Positions 51,975 through 61,528 of a stretch of 64,000 bases of DNA are shown here, piece by piece; position 1 is the stretch's first letter, and every line of letters begins with the position of its first letter. The notes below the pieces were generated by a model. That model did not search any database, was not told where the DNA came from, and saw only the letters and a list, made by a program, of their open reading frames with translations. Origin of the DNA: Prevotella sp. (GTDB lineage: Bacteria; Bacteroidota; Bacteroidia; Bacteroidales; Bacteroidaceae); the NCBI GenBank assembly GCA_016285245.1, contig JAEEQH010000011.1, positions 1 to 64,000 of the forward strand, read 5' to 3'. A program made the translations under genes and the position numbers.

Positions 51975-53120
51975 ATGGATTTCGGCAATACTTTAGAATC
52001 ACAGATCAACCGGAGTGATTATAAGATTCTCATCGTTGATGATGTTGTCAGTAACGTCTTGTTGCTCAAGATTCTCTTGACCAACGAGAAGTTCCAAGTG
52101 TGTACTGCCAACTGCGGCAATATGTGTATTGAGCAGGCAAAGGCCGAGAAGCCCGACCTCATCCTGCTGGATGTCATGATGCCCGATATCAGCGGTTTCG
52201 ACACCGCCGTGATTCTGAAGAAAGACCCGGAGACCAAGGATATACCTATCATCTTCCTGACGGCTCTGAACAACCCCAGCGACCTGGTACACGGCTTCCA
52301 GGTGGGAGCCAGCGACTTCCTGACAAAACCCTTCAACAAGGAGGAGCTTGTCATTCGCGTCATGCACCAGATTACCGTCGTCGCCGCCAAGCGCATCATT
52401 GAGAAGCAGAACCGCGACCTGACGGCAACCATCAGCAACCGCGACAAGATGTACTCCGTGATAGCACACGACCTGCGTTCGCCGATGGCATCCATCCGTA
52501 TGGTGCTGAACCTCGTGGTGTCGGCCATGTCGCCCGACATCGTCGGACCGGAATTGTACGAGCTGCTCGACAAGGCAAACCGTGAGTCGGAGGAGGTGCA
52601 CGACCTGCTGGACAACCTCCTGAAGTGGACGAAGAGCCAGACGGGACGCTTGAACGTCGTGCTGCAGGACTTGGACCTGAACGATATCATCCCCGGTGTC
52701 GTGGACATCTTCGAGATGATTGCCCAGACGAAGAAGATCAAGCTCAGCTTCCAGGGAACGGACGCACCGCTGATGGTGCGTGCCGACAACGATATGCTGA
52801 AGACCGTCGTGCGTAACTTCATGTCGAACGCCATCAAGTTCTCGCCCGAGGAGTCGTCCATCGAGATCACGATGAAGCCGGAAGGCGACTTCGCGAAGAT
52901 CAGCATCCGCGACCATGGCGTGGGTATTGCTGCCGACCGTATCGACAACATCTTCCATAAGGGTGAGACGACCTACGGCACTGGCGGCGAGGAAGGCTCC
53001 GGACTGGGCCTGCAGCTCTGTCAGGACTTTGCCCGTAAGAACGGTGGCGACGTGATGGTGGAATCTGTCGAGGGACAGGGCTCCACGTTCAGCGTCATGG
53101 TACCATTGAAGAAAGAGTAA
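51975..53120 (+). CDS. Response regulator-histidine kinase hybrid (REC-HisKA-HATPase)
   Basis: This soluble signalling protein has 381 residues. An N-terminal receiver domain (about 16-130) has the phospho-acceptor in LILLDVMMPD and the conserved lysine in FLTKPF. A dimerisation helix with IAHDLRSPMASIRM (phospho-His) follows, and then an HATPase domain with NFMSNAIKFSP (N box), RDHGVGIA and GSGLGLQL (G boxes). There is no membrane segment or sensor domain, so input probably comes through phosphorylation of the receiver by another kinase. It has its own promoter and is followed by fabD. Confidence 0.93.
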   Translation: MDFGNTLESQINRSDYKILIVDDVVSNVLLLKILLTNEKFQVCTANCGNMCIEQAKAEKPDLILLDVMMPDISGFDTAVILKKDPETKDIPIIFLTALNNPSDLVHGFQVGASDFLTKPFNKEELVIRVMHQITVVAAKRIIEKQNRDLTATISNRDKMYSVIAHDLRSPMASIRMVLNLVVSAMSPDIVGPELYELLDKANRESEEVHDLLDNLLKWTKSQTGRLNVVLQDLDLNDIIPGVVDIFEMIAQTKKIKLSFQGTDAPLMVRADNDMLKTVVRNFMSNAIKFSPEESSIEITMKPEGDFAKISIRDHGVGIAADRIDNIFHKGETTYGTGGEEGSGLGLQLCQDFARKNGGDVMVESVEGQGSTFSVMVPLKKE

Positions 53121-53167
53121 TTTTCAAGGATAATATTTATTTGTCAAAAAAACACTAAAAGAAAGAA

Positions 53168-54058
53168 ATGAAAGCATTTGTTTTTCCCGGACAGGGAGCA
53201 CAGTTCGTAGGGATGGGTAAGGACCTCTACGACAACAACGCAACAGCTAAGGAACTTTTTGAGAAAGCCAACGAGATTCTGGGTTACAGAATCACGGATA
53301 TCATGTTCGAAGGCACCGACGACGACCTGAAACAGACGAAGGTCACGCAGCCGGCAGTCTTCCTGCACTCCGTCATCTCGGCCATCTGCATGGGCGATGC
53401 CTTCGACCCGAAGATGACCGCCGGTCACTCGCTGGGTGAGTTCTCGGCACTCGTTGCTGCAGGCGCTCTCTCGTTCGAGGACGGTCTGCGTCTGGTCTAT
53501 GCACGTGCCATGGCCATGCAGAAAGCCTGTGAGGCTGCTCCCTCGACGATGGCAGCCATCATCGGTCTGCCCGATGAGAAAGTCGAGGAAATCTGTGCCG
53601 GTATCAACCGCGAAGGCAACGTCGTCGTCTGCGCCAACTATAACAACCCCGGACAGCTGGTGATCAGCGGTAACGTCGAGGCCATCAACGAGGCTTGCGA
53701 GCAGCTGAAGGCTGCCGGTGCGAAGCGTGCCCTGCCGCTGAAGGTGGGCGGTGCCTTCCACTCGCCGCTGATGCAGCCCGCTAAGGACGAACTTCAGGCA
53801 GCCATCGAGAAGACGCAGTTCCAGACGCCGAAATGTCCTGTCTATCAGAATGTTGACGGTAAGCCTCATACTGACCCCGCCGAGATCAAGCAGAACCTCA
53901 TTGCACAGCTCACTTCGTCGGTACGCTGGACACAGTGTGTGCAGTCGATGATTGCCGACGGTGCAACGGACTTCACGGAGTGCGGTCCCGGCAAGGCTCT
54001 GCAGGGCATGATTGCCAAGATTAACCGCGACGTCACCGCTCACGGCATTGAAGCATGA
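53168..54058 (+). CDS. fabD: Malonyl-CoA:ACP transacylase
   Basis: FabD loads malonyl groups onto acyl carrier protein for fatty-acid synthesis. The 296-residue length is normal. Motifs are FPGQGAQFVGMGKDL, the nucleophile GHSLGEFSAL, GAFHSPLM with the catalytic histidine, and ECGPGKALQGM. Unusually, it is not beside other fab genes but overlaps (ATGA) a GH13 gene. Confidence 0.96.
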   Translation: MKAFVFPGQGAQFVGMGKDLYDNNATAKELFEKANEILGYRITDIMFEGTDDDLKQTKVTQPAVFLHSVISAICMGDAFDPKMTAGHSLGEFSALVAAGALSFEDGLRLVYARAMAMQKACEAAPSTMAAIIGLPDEKVEEICAGINREGNVVVCANYNNPGQLVISGNVEAINEACEQLKAAGAKRALPLKVGGAFHSPLMQPAKDELQAAIEKTQFQTPKCPVYQNVDGKPHTDPAEIKQNLIAQLTSSVRWTQCVQSMIADGATDFTECGPGKALQGMIAKINRDVTAHGIEA

Positions 54059-55704
54059 AAGAGAAAATAGTCATCTATCAGATATTCACACGCCTCTATG
54101 GTAATGCCAATGTCTCGCGTCAGGAGAACGGTAGCATAGGGGAGAACGGTTGTGGAAAACTGAACGACTTCACGCCCACGGTACTGAAACAGCTCAGTGC
54201 CATGGGCGTGAGTCATGTATGGTATACCGGCGTCATCCGTCATGCTACGCAGACTGACTACACGGCCTATGGTATACCGCGTAACCACCCGGCCATTGTC
54301 AAGGGCAAGGCCGGCTCGCCATACGCCATCACCGACTACTACGACGTGGACCCCGACTTGGCCGTCGACGTCGAGAAGCGTATGCAGGAGTTTGAACAGC
54401 TCGTGGAACGCAGTCACAAGGCTGGCCTGAAGGTCGTCATCGACTTTGTGCCCAACCACGTGGCGCGACAGTATCACAGCCTCTGCAAGCCCGCCGGTGT
54501 GAAAGACCTCGGCGAGGGCGACAACCCGCAGAACGGCTTTGATCCCCAGAACAACTTCTACTACTGTCCCGGACAGCAGTTCGCCCCTTACTTCGACCTC
54601 TACCAAGGTGAGACGGAACCCTATGCCGAGGAGCCTGCCAAGGCTACGGGCAACGACTGCTTCCATAACGCTCCCGGCAAGAACGACTGGTACGAGACGG
54701 TGAAGCTGAACTACGGCGTAGACTACTATGCCGGTGGCGTGGGCTACTTCGACCCCATTCCCTCGACGTGGCAGAAGATGCTCGACATCCTGCTCTTTTG
54801 GGCGGCAAAGGGTATCGACGCTTTCCGCTGCGACATGGCGGAGATGGTGCCTGCCGCCTTCTGGGGCTGGGCCACCAGTCAGGTGAAGAAGAAGTTCAAG
54901 CACATACAGTTCATCGGCGAGGTGTATAATCCCGCCCAGTATCGCAACTACATCGCCAACGGCTTCGACTACCTCTACGACAAGGTGGGGATGTACGACA
55001 CCGTTCGCGACATCATCTGCAGCCAGCGTTCCACCCACGACATCACCGGCGCCTGGCAACAGACGGACGATATCCGCGACCATATGCTCTACTTCCTTGA
55101 GAACCACGACGAGCAGCGCATTGCCAGCGACTTCTTTGCCGGCGATGCAGCGAAGGCCGTGCCGGCAATGGCTGTCCTGGCCCTGCTGCAGCAGAACCCG
55201 CTGATGGTCTATGCCGGACAGGAGTATGGCGAACGTGGTATGGACAAGGAGGGCTTCAGCGGCTGCGACGGTCGTACGACGATTTTCGACTATTGGTCGG
55301 TCGATACGCTGGTGCGTGCCGCTCAGAAGAAACTGACAGCCGCCGAGAAGACGCTGAAGGCGGCGTATGACCGCTTGCTGGCGATTGCCCGTACGGAGAA
55401 AGCTGTCAGCGAGGGTGTGATGTTCGACTTGATGTATGCTAATCCACAGTTGCAGCGCCAGTATGCCTTCCTGCGCAAGAAAGGCCGTGAGACGCTCCTC
55501 GTCGTCGCCAACTTCGAGGGTCATGCCGTCGACGCTCCTGTCGTCGTGCCACAACACGCCTTCGACTTCCTGAAGCTGCGTCAGCGTGCGGCTGTTGAGA
55601 CTATCGACCTGTTGACGGGCACCCCCGTCACGCTGTCGCTGAAGGCTGATGCCCCCATCGCTCTGAAGGTTCCCGCCTATTCGGCGCTGGTTTTGAAGTT
55701 TTGA
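54055..55704 (+). CDS. GH13 alpha-amylase-family glycosidase
   Basis: This 549-residue enzyme acts on alpha-glucans. The GH13 motifs are VVIDFVPNHVAR (region I), GIDAFRCDMAEMV with the nucleophile Asp (near 260), QFIGEVYN with the acid Glu (near 289), and FLENHDEQR with the transition-state Asp (near 352). A C-terminal beta domain ends the protein (about 465-549). No signal peptide is visible, so it is likely cytosolic and may act on glycogen or imported maltodextrins. It overlaps fabD by four bases. Confidence 0.93.
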   Translation: MKEKIVIYQIFTRLYGNANVSRQENGSIGENGCGKLNDFTPTVLKQLSAMGVSHVWYTGVIRHATQTDYTAYGIPRNHPAIVKGKAGSPYAITDYYDVDPDLAVDVEKRMQEFEQLVERSHKAGLKVVIDFVPNHVARQYHSLCKPAGVKDLGEGDNPQNGFDPQNNFYYCPGQQFAPYFDLYQGETEPYAEEPAKATGNDCFHNAPGKNDWYETVKLNYGVDYYAGGVGYFDPIPSTWQKMLDILLFWAAKGIDAFRCDMAEMVPAAFWGWATSQVKKKFKHIQFIGEVYNPAQYRNYIANGFDYLYDKVGMYDTVRDIICSQRSTHDITGAWQQTDDIRDHMLYFLENHDEQRIASDFFAGDAAKAVPAMAVLALLQQNPLMVYAGQEYGERGMDKEGFSGCDGRTTIFDYWSVDTLVRAAQKKLTAAEKTLKAAYDRLLAIARTEKAVSEGVMFDLMYANPQLQRQYAFLRKKGRETLLVVANFEGHAVDAPVVVPQHAFDFLKLRQRAAVETIDLLTGTPVTLSLKADAPIALKVPAYSALVLKF

Positions 55705-55715
55705 AAACAACGACT

Positions 55716-56183
55716 ATGGCAGACGATTATATTCTGAACGATCACAATAAAGAGGAGTTTCCGCCGGCACATACGGCGGAACACCTCTTGAACCGTACGA
55801 TGCAGCTGCTCTTTGGCTGCGAGCGTTCGTTTAATGCCCACATCGAACGGAAGAAGAGCAAGATGAGCTTTCATCTTGACTGCAAACCGTCGCGACAGGA
55901 GGAGAAGGAGATTGAACGGCGCATGAACGAGCTGATTGACGAGGATCTGCCTGTCACCTTCGAGTTTGTGACACGCGACAGCCTGCCAGAGGGCGTGAGT
56001 GGCGACCGTCTGCCTGACGATGCCTCGGAGACGATACGGTTAGTACGCATCGGTGACTACGACGTCTGCCCGTGCATCGGGCGTCACGTGCGTTCTACGA
56101 GTCAGATAGGACGTTTCGAAATGCTCGGCACCAACTGGGACGAGCACGAACGCTCTTTCCGCGTTCGCTTCAAAATCGTTTAA
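55716..56183 (+). CDS. AlaX-like tRNA-editing domain protein
   Basis: This protein of 155 residues resembles the alanyl-tRNA synthetase editing domain. The zinc motif is visible as HTAEHLLNRTM (HxxxH) and CPCIGRHVRSTSQIG (CxxxH), with SFHLD between. Such free-standing proteins hydrolyse mischarged tRNA, often Ser-tRNA(Ala). The shorter-than-usual length suits the AlaX-S type. I chose the ATG at 55716; an upstream TTG would overlap the GH13 stop. It ends the fabD-GH13-alaX run. Confidence 0.8.
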   Translation: MADDYILNDHNKEEFPPAHTAEHLLNRTMQLLFGCERSFNAHIERKKSKMSFHLDCKPSRQEEKEIERRMNELIDEDLPVTFEFVTRDSLPEGVSGDRLPDDASETIRLVRIGDYDVCPCIGRHVRSTSQIGRFEMLGTNWDEHERSFRVRFKIV

Positions 56184-56248
56184 GCTTATACCTTTATTAA
56201 ACCTTTCGTTAAACCATCGTTCATGCCTGTCGCTAAACGCTGGTTTAA
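56184..56248. terminator. Possible weak terminator between convergent genes
   Basis: The 65-base gap holds an 8-bp inverted repeat (ttaaacca / tggtttaa, about 24 bases apart) amid several further gttaaac/gctaaac motifs, without a T run. Confidence 0.35.
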
Positions 56249-57310
56249 TCAAATCTCCAACTTCATAAAGACGGGGAAGTGGTCGGAGTACGTCAGGTCG
56301 TACTTGTAGTAATCCAATCCCTTCAACGACTGGTCATGGAAGATGTAGTCGATACGAACCATCTTCTGACGTCCGCCACGGAACGTGTACATAAAGCCGT
56401 GACCGCACTCCTTGAAACCGTCGACCATATTGCCGAGCATGGTGTTGTAGACATAGGAGTAGGGGACGTCGTTGAAGTCGCCGCAGACGATATGGGCGCC
56501 CTTGGTCTTCTGTATCTCACGGGCAACAACCTCGGCTTGTCCCGAGCGAATAACCATGCCCATGGTGTAGTTGCCGTAGATGGCGCTAAGCAGGCGGTTG
56601 TTCTCCACCTGGAATCCCTGCATCTGAAGCTTCGCAGCCTTGCGTAAGGTGCGGTTCAGACCAGTCGTCTCCAGATGGACGTTGAAGACGCGGACGATAC
56701 GGCCGTTGATGTCGATGTCGGCCCACATGGCGCTGTTATTGGTCAGCTCGAAGTCGATGGTCTTACTCTGCGTGATGGGGTGGCGGCTGAAAATCATCAT
56801 GTCGTCGCGCCCCTTGGCCATATGCGGGAAGTATTCCTTGTAGTTCTCGGAGTTAATCTGGTCGCCGCTGCGCTCGTTGTACTCCTGAAGACAGAGCACC
56901 TCCACCTTCTGACGGCGCATTTCAGCGAGGATGTCCTGGGCGATGAAGCCTGTCGTCTCGCGTCCGAACATGGCCACGTTATAGGTGGCAATCTTCACAC
57001 CGGCTTTCGCATCGATGCTCTTATCCTGTGAGCCGAACTGGTAGAGCGTTCCCATATAGGGTATGCAGAAGGCAATGGTCAGCAGGGGTATGGGCATCCA
57101 CTTCCAGCGGCGGCGTATGGCCCAGTAGATGAGCATGACGACGTTGGCGATAATGAATATGGGCAGTACATAGACCAGCAAAGCGCGGGCTGCGTTGCCT
57201 GCTGGTGGCACGCTGCCTCCGTAGAGTCCGAAGATGGTGAATACGGCGATGGCGAAAGTTGCTATGAGGAAAAGGAACGAAAAATATTTATGAACGGCCA
57301 GTTTTCCCAT
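56249..57310 (-). CDS. Membrane-anchored endonuclease/exonuclease/phosphatase-family protein
   Basis: The protein has 353 residues: three N-terminal helices (about 10-30, 43-63, 72-92) and then an exonuclease/endonuclease/phosphatase domain facing the periplasm. Motifs are IATYNVAMFG, CLQEYNER (metal Glu), NVHLETTG, CGDFNDVPYS and YSDHFPVFMK (catalytic His). The substrate is unknown; nucleic acids, phospholipids or inositol phosphates are all possible for this family. It is downstream of a hybrid kinase, in the same orientation with a 19-base gap. Confidence 0.9.
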   Translation of the reverse strand: MGKLAVHKYFSFLFLIATFAIAVFTIFGLYGGSVPPAGNAARALLVYVLPIFIIANVVMLIYWAIRRRWKWMPIPLLTIAFCIPYMGTLYQFGSQDKSIDAKAGVKIATYNVAMFGRETTGFIAQDILAEMRRQKVEVLCLQEYNERSGDQINSENYKEYFPHMAKGRDDMMIFSRHPITQSKTIDFELTNNSAMWADIDINGRIVRVFNVHLETTGLNRTLRKAAKLQMQGFQVENNRLLSAIYGNYTMGMVIRSGQAEVVAREIQKTKGAHIVCGDFNDVPYSYVYNTMLGNMVDGFKECGHGFMYTFRGGRQKMVRIDYIFHDQSLKGLDYYKYDLTYSDHFPVFMKLEI

Positions 57311-57329
57311 ATCATGAGTGGTGTTTAGG

Positions 57330-58580
57330 TTATTTGTCTATGTACTTGGCGCAGATCTCAATCAGGTCTTCCACCTTGAACGGCTTCGCCATGAACTCGT
57401 CGCATCCCGCTGCCTTGGCTTCGAGGATGTTCTCTTCGAAGGCGTAGGCGCTGAGGGCGATGACTGGCGTGCTGTGGTTGACTTCCTTGATGATGCGTGT
57501 GGCGTCGAGTCCGTTCATCTCCGGCATACGGATGTCCATGAGTATCAGGTCGGGATGCTCGTCCTCGTTGATGGTCACCGCCTCGATGCCGTTATGTGCA
57601 CGGAGCAGGCGGTAGCGCTTCTGCAGCACGATACGAACCAGTTCGAAGTTGCTCTCTTCGTCCTCGGCTACGAGGATGGTCTTCTGGTTGATCTCGTCGG
57701 GACGGGTGCTAACACGGAGCGTGCGGACGCTTGTCGTCGTACGGTTGCTGGTGGCCATACCGCCGATGGTACCGTGGAACGGCATGGTGAACGTGAAGGT
57801 GGAGCCTTTGCCAAGCTCAGACTCTACCTTGATGGTGCCGCCCATCTTCTCGACGATGATGCGGCATAGGGCCAGACCCAGTCCGAAACCCTGCTGCTGC
57901 TCGGCATCCTTCGAGGTGTATGTCTCAAAGATGTGGTCGATGAACTCCGGGGCGATACCCGATCCGGTGTCGCTGACGTAGAACTCGATGTTCAGCCCCT
58001 CGTCGATGATGCGGTAGCCGTATCTGATGGAGCCGCGCATCGTGTGCTTCAGGGCATTGCTGATGAGGTTGGTGAACACCTGTGTCAGACGGTTCTCGTC
58101 GGTGTTCATCGTGATGGGCATATCGGGCTCCGTCCACGTGAGCTCAACAGTCGGCGGACAGCGGAACTTAAAGATCTGCTTGATGTCCGTGCAGAGCTTC
58201 TTCAGGTCGGTGGGCGTCTTCTTGATGCTGATTTCGCCCGCCTCGACACGTGAAAAGTCGAGAATTTCGTTGATGAGGCTCAGCAGACGGCTGTTGTTGC
58301 TCTCGATAATCTCAAGGTAGTTCATGCGCTCCTCGGGAGAGTCTGTCTCTGCCATGATACGCGAGAAACCCTCGATGGCGTTCAGCGGGGTTCTGATTTC
58401 GTGACTCATGTTGGCCAGGAAGAGCGACTTCATGCGGCTGGCGTTCTCAGCCTTCGTTGCTTTCTCCTCGTATTCTTTCAGACGTGCATTTGCCTCGTCC
58501 AGCTGCTCTTTCGCCAGCAATAGCTGGCGATTGGCCTCGGCAAATTTGTTGAGCAAGAGCTCCTTTTCGTTTTGTTTCAT
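57330..58580 (-). CDS. Hybrid histidine kinase (HisKA-HATPase-REC), soluble
   Basis: The protein has 416 residues: an N-terminal coiled coil (about 5-48), a HisKA domain with MSHEIRTPLNAIEGF, and an HATPase domain with NLISNALKHT, SDTGSGIA and GFGLGLALC. A C-terminal receiver domain (about 298-416) has LILMDIRMPEMNG and the lysine in FMAKPF. No membrane segment or sensory domain is seen, so the coiled coil probably mediates signal input by protein contact. It has its own promoter (58606-58613). Confidence 0.94.
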   Translation of the reverse strand: MKQNEKELLLNKFAEANRQLLLAKEQLDEANARLKEYEEKATKAENASRMKSLFLANMSHEIRTPLNAIEGFSRIMAETDSPEERMNYLEIIESNNSRLLSLINEILDFSRVEAGEISIKKTPTDLKKLCTDIKQIFKFRCPPTVELTWTEPDMPITMNTDENRLTQVFTNLISNALKHTMRGSIRYGYRIIDEGLNIEFYVSDTGSGIAPEFIDHIFETYTSKDAEQQQGFGLGLALCRIIVEKMGGTIKVESELGKGSTFTFTMPFHGTIGGMATSNRTTTSVRTLRVSTRPDEINQKTILVAEDEESNFELVRIVLQKRYRLLRAHNGIEAVTINEDEHPDLILMDIRMPEMNGLDATRIIKEVNHSTPVIALSAYAFEENILEAKAAGCDEFMAKPFKVEDLIEICAKYIDK

Positions 58581-58605
58581 TGAATACGAAGTTTCTATTC
58601 CGCTG

Positions 58606-58613
58606 CAAAGTTA
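58606..58613 (-). promoter_or_regulatory. -7 element for the hybrid kinase gene
   Basis: TAACTTTG on the minus strand, 26 bases before the ATG at 58580. Confidence 0.7.
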
Positions 58614-58653
58614 GGGAAAAAAAATCAGACAAACGAATAATTTCTGATATATT

Positions 58654-59835
58654 TTACCCTCTTTTTGCTTTTTCCCATGTTCCGCTGTGGCTGTGCGTCC
58701 TTAGATAGCCGATTCCGCGGAAAACATTAACATTCATAAACATGAAATAATAGGGGATGTACAGCAGTCGTCCCGGCTTGCGGCGCCGTGCCTGCAGCCA
58801 GCCGGCAATGGCGGCGGCGTAGAAAAGTAGCTGCAAGACGAGGATGATCGTGTAGAGGGTAGAGTGGGTGAGTGGCACCAGTACAACGTTCAACGGCAAC
58901 AGGGCTATGAGACAGAACGGCGTCAGGCTCCATCTCAGCACACGGTGGCTAATGAACAGGAACGACACCAACGGGTAGCGAAGCGGGTTCATCAGACGGC
59001 GCAGCCACCAGATGCTCTGCAGACCGCCGGCGGCGATGCGTCGCTTGCGTTTCGACTCCTCTTCCATCGATGCCGAGCCGTACTCCATCGCGTAGGCTTC
59101 CGAGGTGTAGGCTATGCGGTGGCCGTCGCCGACGATGAGCATCGACATCATAAAATCATCGAGAAGTGCGTTCGACGGTGCCTCGCGGTAGTGGCTCATG
59201 CGTACGGCGAAGAGCTCGCCGGCGGCACCCATGGACGAGTACAGTTCGCTGTCCCATCGCTTCAGGGTGCTCTCGTATTTCCAGTAGAGTCCCTCGCCCT
59301 CGGCGGCAGCCTCGCCAGCCACTCTGGCGGCTACTCTTTTCTCGCCTGAAACGCAGCTGACGTTAGGTTTAGTAAATTGTCGAGCGATTTCTCGCATTGC
59401 GCTGGCGTTCAGCATGGTATTAGCGTCAGTAAACACTACAAACGGAGCCTTGCTCTCGCGTAGTCCATGCTGCATGGCGGCAGCCTTACCGCGTCGCTCC
59501 GGCGAGTAGATGAGTGTCACCTCCGGGTACTCGCTGAGCAGGTCGTTAGAATGGTCGCTGGAGCCGTCGGTGACCCACATAATGCAAAGTTTCTCGCGCG
59601 GATAATCCAGCTGACGGATGTTCTCCATCTTCTCGCGGATGATGTCCTCCTCGTTGTAGGCACAGATCATCAGCGTCATCTCGGGCAGCTCGTCATCGTT
59701 GACGACGGGCTCCTTTTCGCGTCCCATAAATAGACGTTTCAGGGCTACGAGCGCATAAAGCAGCAGCCCGTAGCCCAGATAGGTGTAGAATACGATGAAC
59801 AGGCAGAGCCAGAAACAGACTTTTAGTGTTGTCAT
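58654..59835 (-). CDS. Processive family 2 glycosyltransferase, membrane-bound
   Basis: The protein has 393 residues. One N-terminal helix (about 7-30) precedes a GT-A domain with MTLMICAYNEED, TDGSSDHS, the DXD-like FTDANTML and the base region ALLDDFMMSM. A KRKRRIAAGGLQSIWW motif (QxxRW-like) follows, and then three C-terminal helices (about 285-375). The plan resembles glycosyltransferases of the cellulose/hyaluronan synthase superfamily, suggesting export of an exopolysaccharide or addition of a sugar to a lipid carrier. It is 28 bases downstream of RNase G. Confidence 0.92.
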   Translation of the reverse strand: MTTLKVCFWLCLFIVFYTYLGYGLLLYALVALKRLFMGREKEPVVNDDELPEMTLMICAYNEEDIIREKMENIRQLDYPREKLCIMWVTDGSSDHSNDLLSEYPEVTLIYSPERRGKAAAMQHGLRESKAPFVVFTDANTMLNASAMREIARQFTKPNVSCVSGEKRVAARVAGEAAAEGEGLYWKYESTLKRWDSELYSSMGAAGELFAVRMSHYREAPSNALLDDFMMSMLIVGDGHRIAYTSEAYAMEYGSASMEEESKRKRRIAAGGLQSIWWLRRLMNPLRYPLVSFLFISHRVLRWSLTPFCLIALLPLNVVLVPLTHSTLYTIILVLQLLFYAAAIAGWLQARRRKPGRLLYIPYYFMFMNVNVFRGIGYLRTHSHSGTWEKAKRG

Positions 59836-59862
59836 TACGCTTCCTCCTTGTTTTCCGTTTCG

Positions 59863-61434
59863 TTAAAGCTCTATCTCTTCTTTCATGTCGATGAACTGTC
59901 GCTGCATGTCGTAGAACTCGTACTGCAGGAACGCCAGTTTCTGCGATGCTACGATCTTCACGCCCAGGCCGTACTTCATCTGCCAGCGGCGTTTCAGACT
60001 GATGACGCCCTGATTGATGTAGGCGGCGACATAGGGGTGTACGTGCAAGTAGAATCGCTTGATGCCAATCTTGTTGACCAGGCGGTCAATTTTGCTCTCC
60101 AGTTGGTCGGTGAACAGGATGCTCGACTTGATTTTTCCCTTCCCGAAGCAGGTGGGGCAGTCCTCCTCGACGTTGACGTCCATCACGGGGCGCACACGCT
60201 GGCGGGTAATCTGCATGAGTCCGAACTTCGACAGCGGTAGGATGTTGTGGCGCGCACGGTCTTTCTGCATATTCTTGCACATGCGCTCGTAAAGCATCTG
60301 ACGGTCCTCGGCCAGGTTCATATCGACGAAGTCGACGATAATGATGCCGCCCATGTCGCGCAGTCGCAGCTGGCGTGCCAGCTCGTCGGCGGCGCCGAGG
60401 TTCGTCTCCAGGGCGTTGGCCTCCTGTCCGTTCTCCTTCTTTACGCGTGTGCCGCTGTTCACGTCTACGACGTGCATGGCTTCGGTGTGCTCTATGATGA
60501 GGTAGGCGCCGTGCTTGTAGTTTACGGTCTTGCCGAATCCCGACTTCAGCTGCTTCGTGACGCCGAAGTTGTCGAAGATGGGTACTACGCCCGTGTACTG
60601 CTTGACAATTTCCTTCTTCTCGGGGGCAATCATCGTCACGTAGTCCTTCACCTGGTGGAAAATCTCCGGGTCGTTAATGTGGATGCCGTCGTATGTGGGG
60701 TTGAACAGGTCGCGCAACAATGCTACGGCGCGGCTCTGCTCCTCGAATACCAGTTGCGGACGCTGGGTGGTCTTCTGCACCTTCGTGATGGTGTCCTCCC
60801 ACCGTTTCAGGAGCACTTTCAGCTCCTGGTCCAGCTCCGCGGCGCGTTTGCCTTCGGCGACGGTGCGCACGATGACGCCGAAATTCTTCGGCTTCATGCT
60901 CTGCACCAGTTGTTTCAGACGGCTTCGCTCCTCGCCACGTTTGATTTTCGATGATACCGAGACTTTGTCCTGGAAGGGCATGAGTACCATGAACCGTCCG
61001 GCGAAGCTCAGCTCGCAGGTCAGTCGCGGGCCTTTCGTCGAGATGGGCTCCTTCACCACCTGTACCAGAACCTCCTGTCCCACCTTCAGCGTGTTCTGAA
61101 TGCTGCCGTCCTTCGGGAGGTCGGGCAGGTGAGTGGCCTTCTGTATGGGGAATAGTCTCTTCCTGTCGCTCTGTACCTGCTTCAGGTACTTTTCGTAAGA
61201 GCTGTATTGAGTGCCAAGGTCAAGATAATGCAGGAAGGCATCGCGCTCGTGACCGACGTCGACGAAACAGGCGTTCAGTCCCGGCATCAGCTTACGCACT
61301 TTGGCGATGTAGATGTTGCCCACGGCGAACGATGCCGACCTTGGCTCGTTCTGGTACTCCACCAGCTGCTTGTCTTCCAACAGGGCGATGGAGATGTCCT
61401 TCGGCTGAACATCTATGATTACTTCACTAGTCAT
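59863..61434 (-). CDS. rng: Ribonuclease E/G family endoribonuclease
   Basis: This single-strand endoribonuclease acts in rRNA maturation and mRNA decay. It has 523 residues, the RNase G-like length without the long RNase E tail. It has an S1 domain (about 35-130), a 5'-sensor/RNase H-like region, the catalytic DNase I-like part with VVDVNSGT and IIVDFVDM (metal aspartates), and the zinc link EDCPTCFGKGKI. The N-terminal VIIDVQPKDISIALLED is typical. It is downstream of the 29-residue COX24-type gene. Confidence 0.95.
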   Translation of the reverse strand: MTSEVIIDVQPKDISIALLEDKQLVEYQNEPRSASFAVGNIYIAKVRKLMPGLNACFVDVGHERDAFLHYLDLGTQYSSYEKYLKQVQSDRKRLFPIQKATHLPDLPKDGSIQNTLKVGQEVLVQVVKEPISTKGPRLTCELSFAGRFMVLMPFQDKVSVSSKIKRGEERSRLKQLVQSMKPKNFGVIVRTVAEGKRAAELDQELKVLLKRWEDTITKVQKTTQRPQLVFEEQSRAVALLRDLFNPTYDGIHINDPEIFHQVKDYVTMIAPEKKEIVKQYTGVVPIFDNFGVTKQLKSGFGKTVNYKHGAYLIIEHTEAMHVVDVNSGTRVKKENGQEANALETNLGAADELARQLRLRDMGGIIIVDFVDMNLAEDRQMLYERMCKNMQKDRARHNILPLSKFGLMQITRQRVRPVMDVNVEEDCPTCFGKGKIKSSILFTDQLESKIDRLVNKIGIKRFYLHVHPYVAAYINQGVISLKRRWQMKYGLGVKIVASQKLAFLQYEFYDMQRQFIDMKEEIEL

Positions 61435-61464
61435 TCTCTCGGGTCTTGTAGGTTAATACGAAAA

Positions 61465-61499
61465 GGGGTGTGCCGCGAAATGTCGCGGGCACACTCCCT
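61465..61499 (-). terminator. Probable terminator after the 29-residue gene
   Basis: A GC-rich stem of about 14 bp with one bulge (gggagtgtgcccgcga / tcgcggcacacccc in the leftward direction) is followed by ctttt. It lies just before the RNase G start. Confidence 0.65.
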
Positions 61500-61528
61500 T
61501 CATTTTTCCGTTTTACAGCCAGAAGAGC

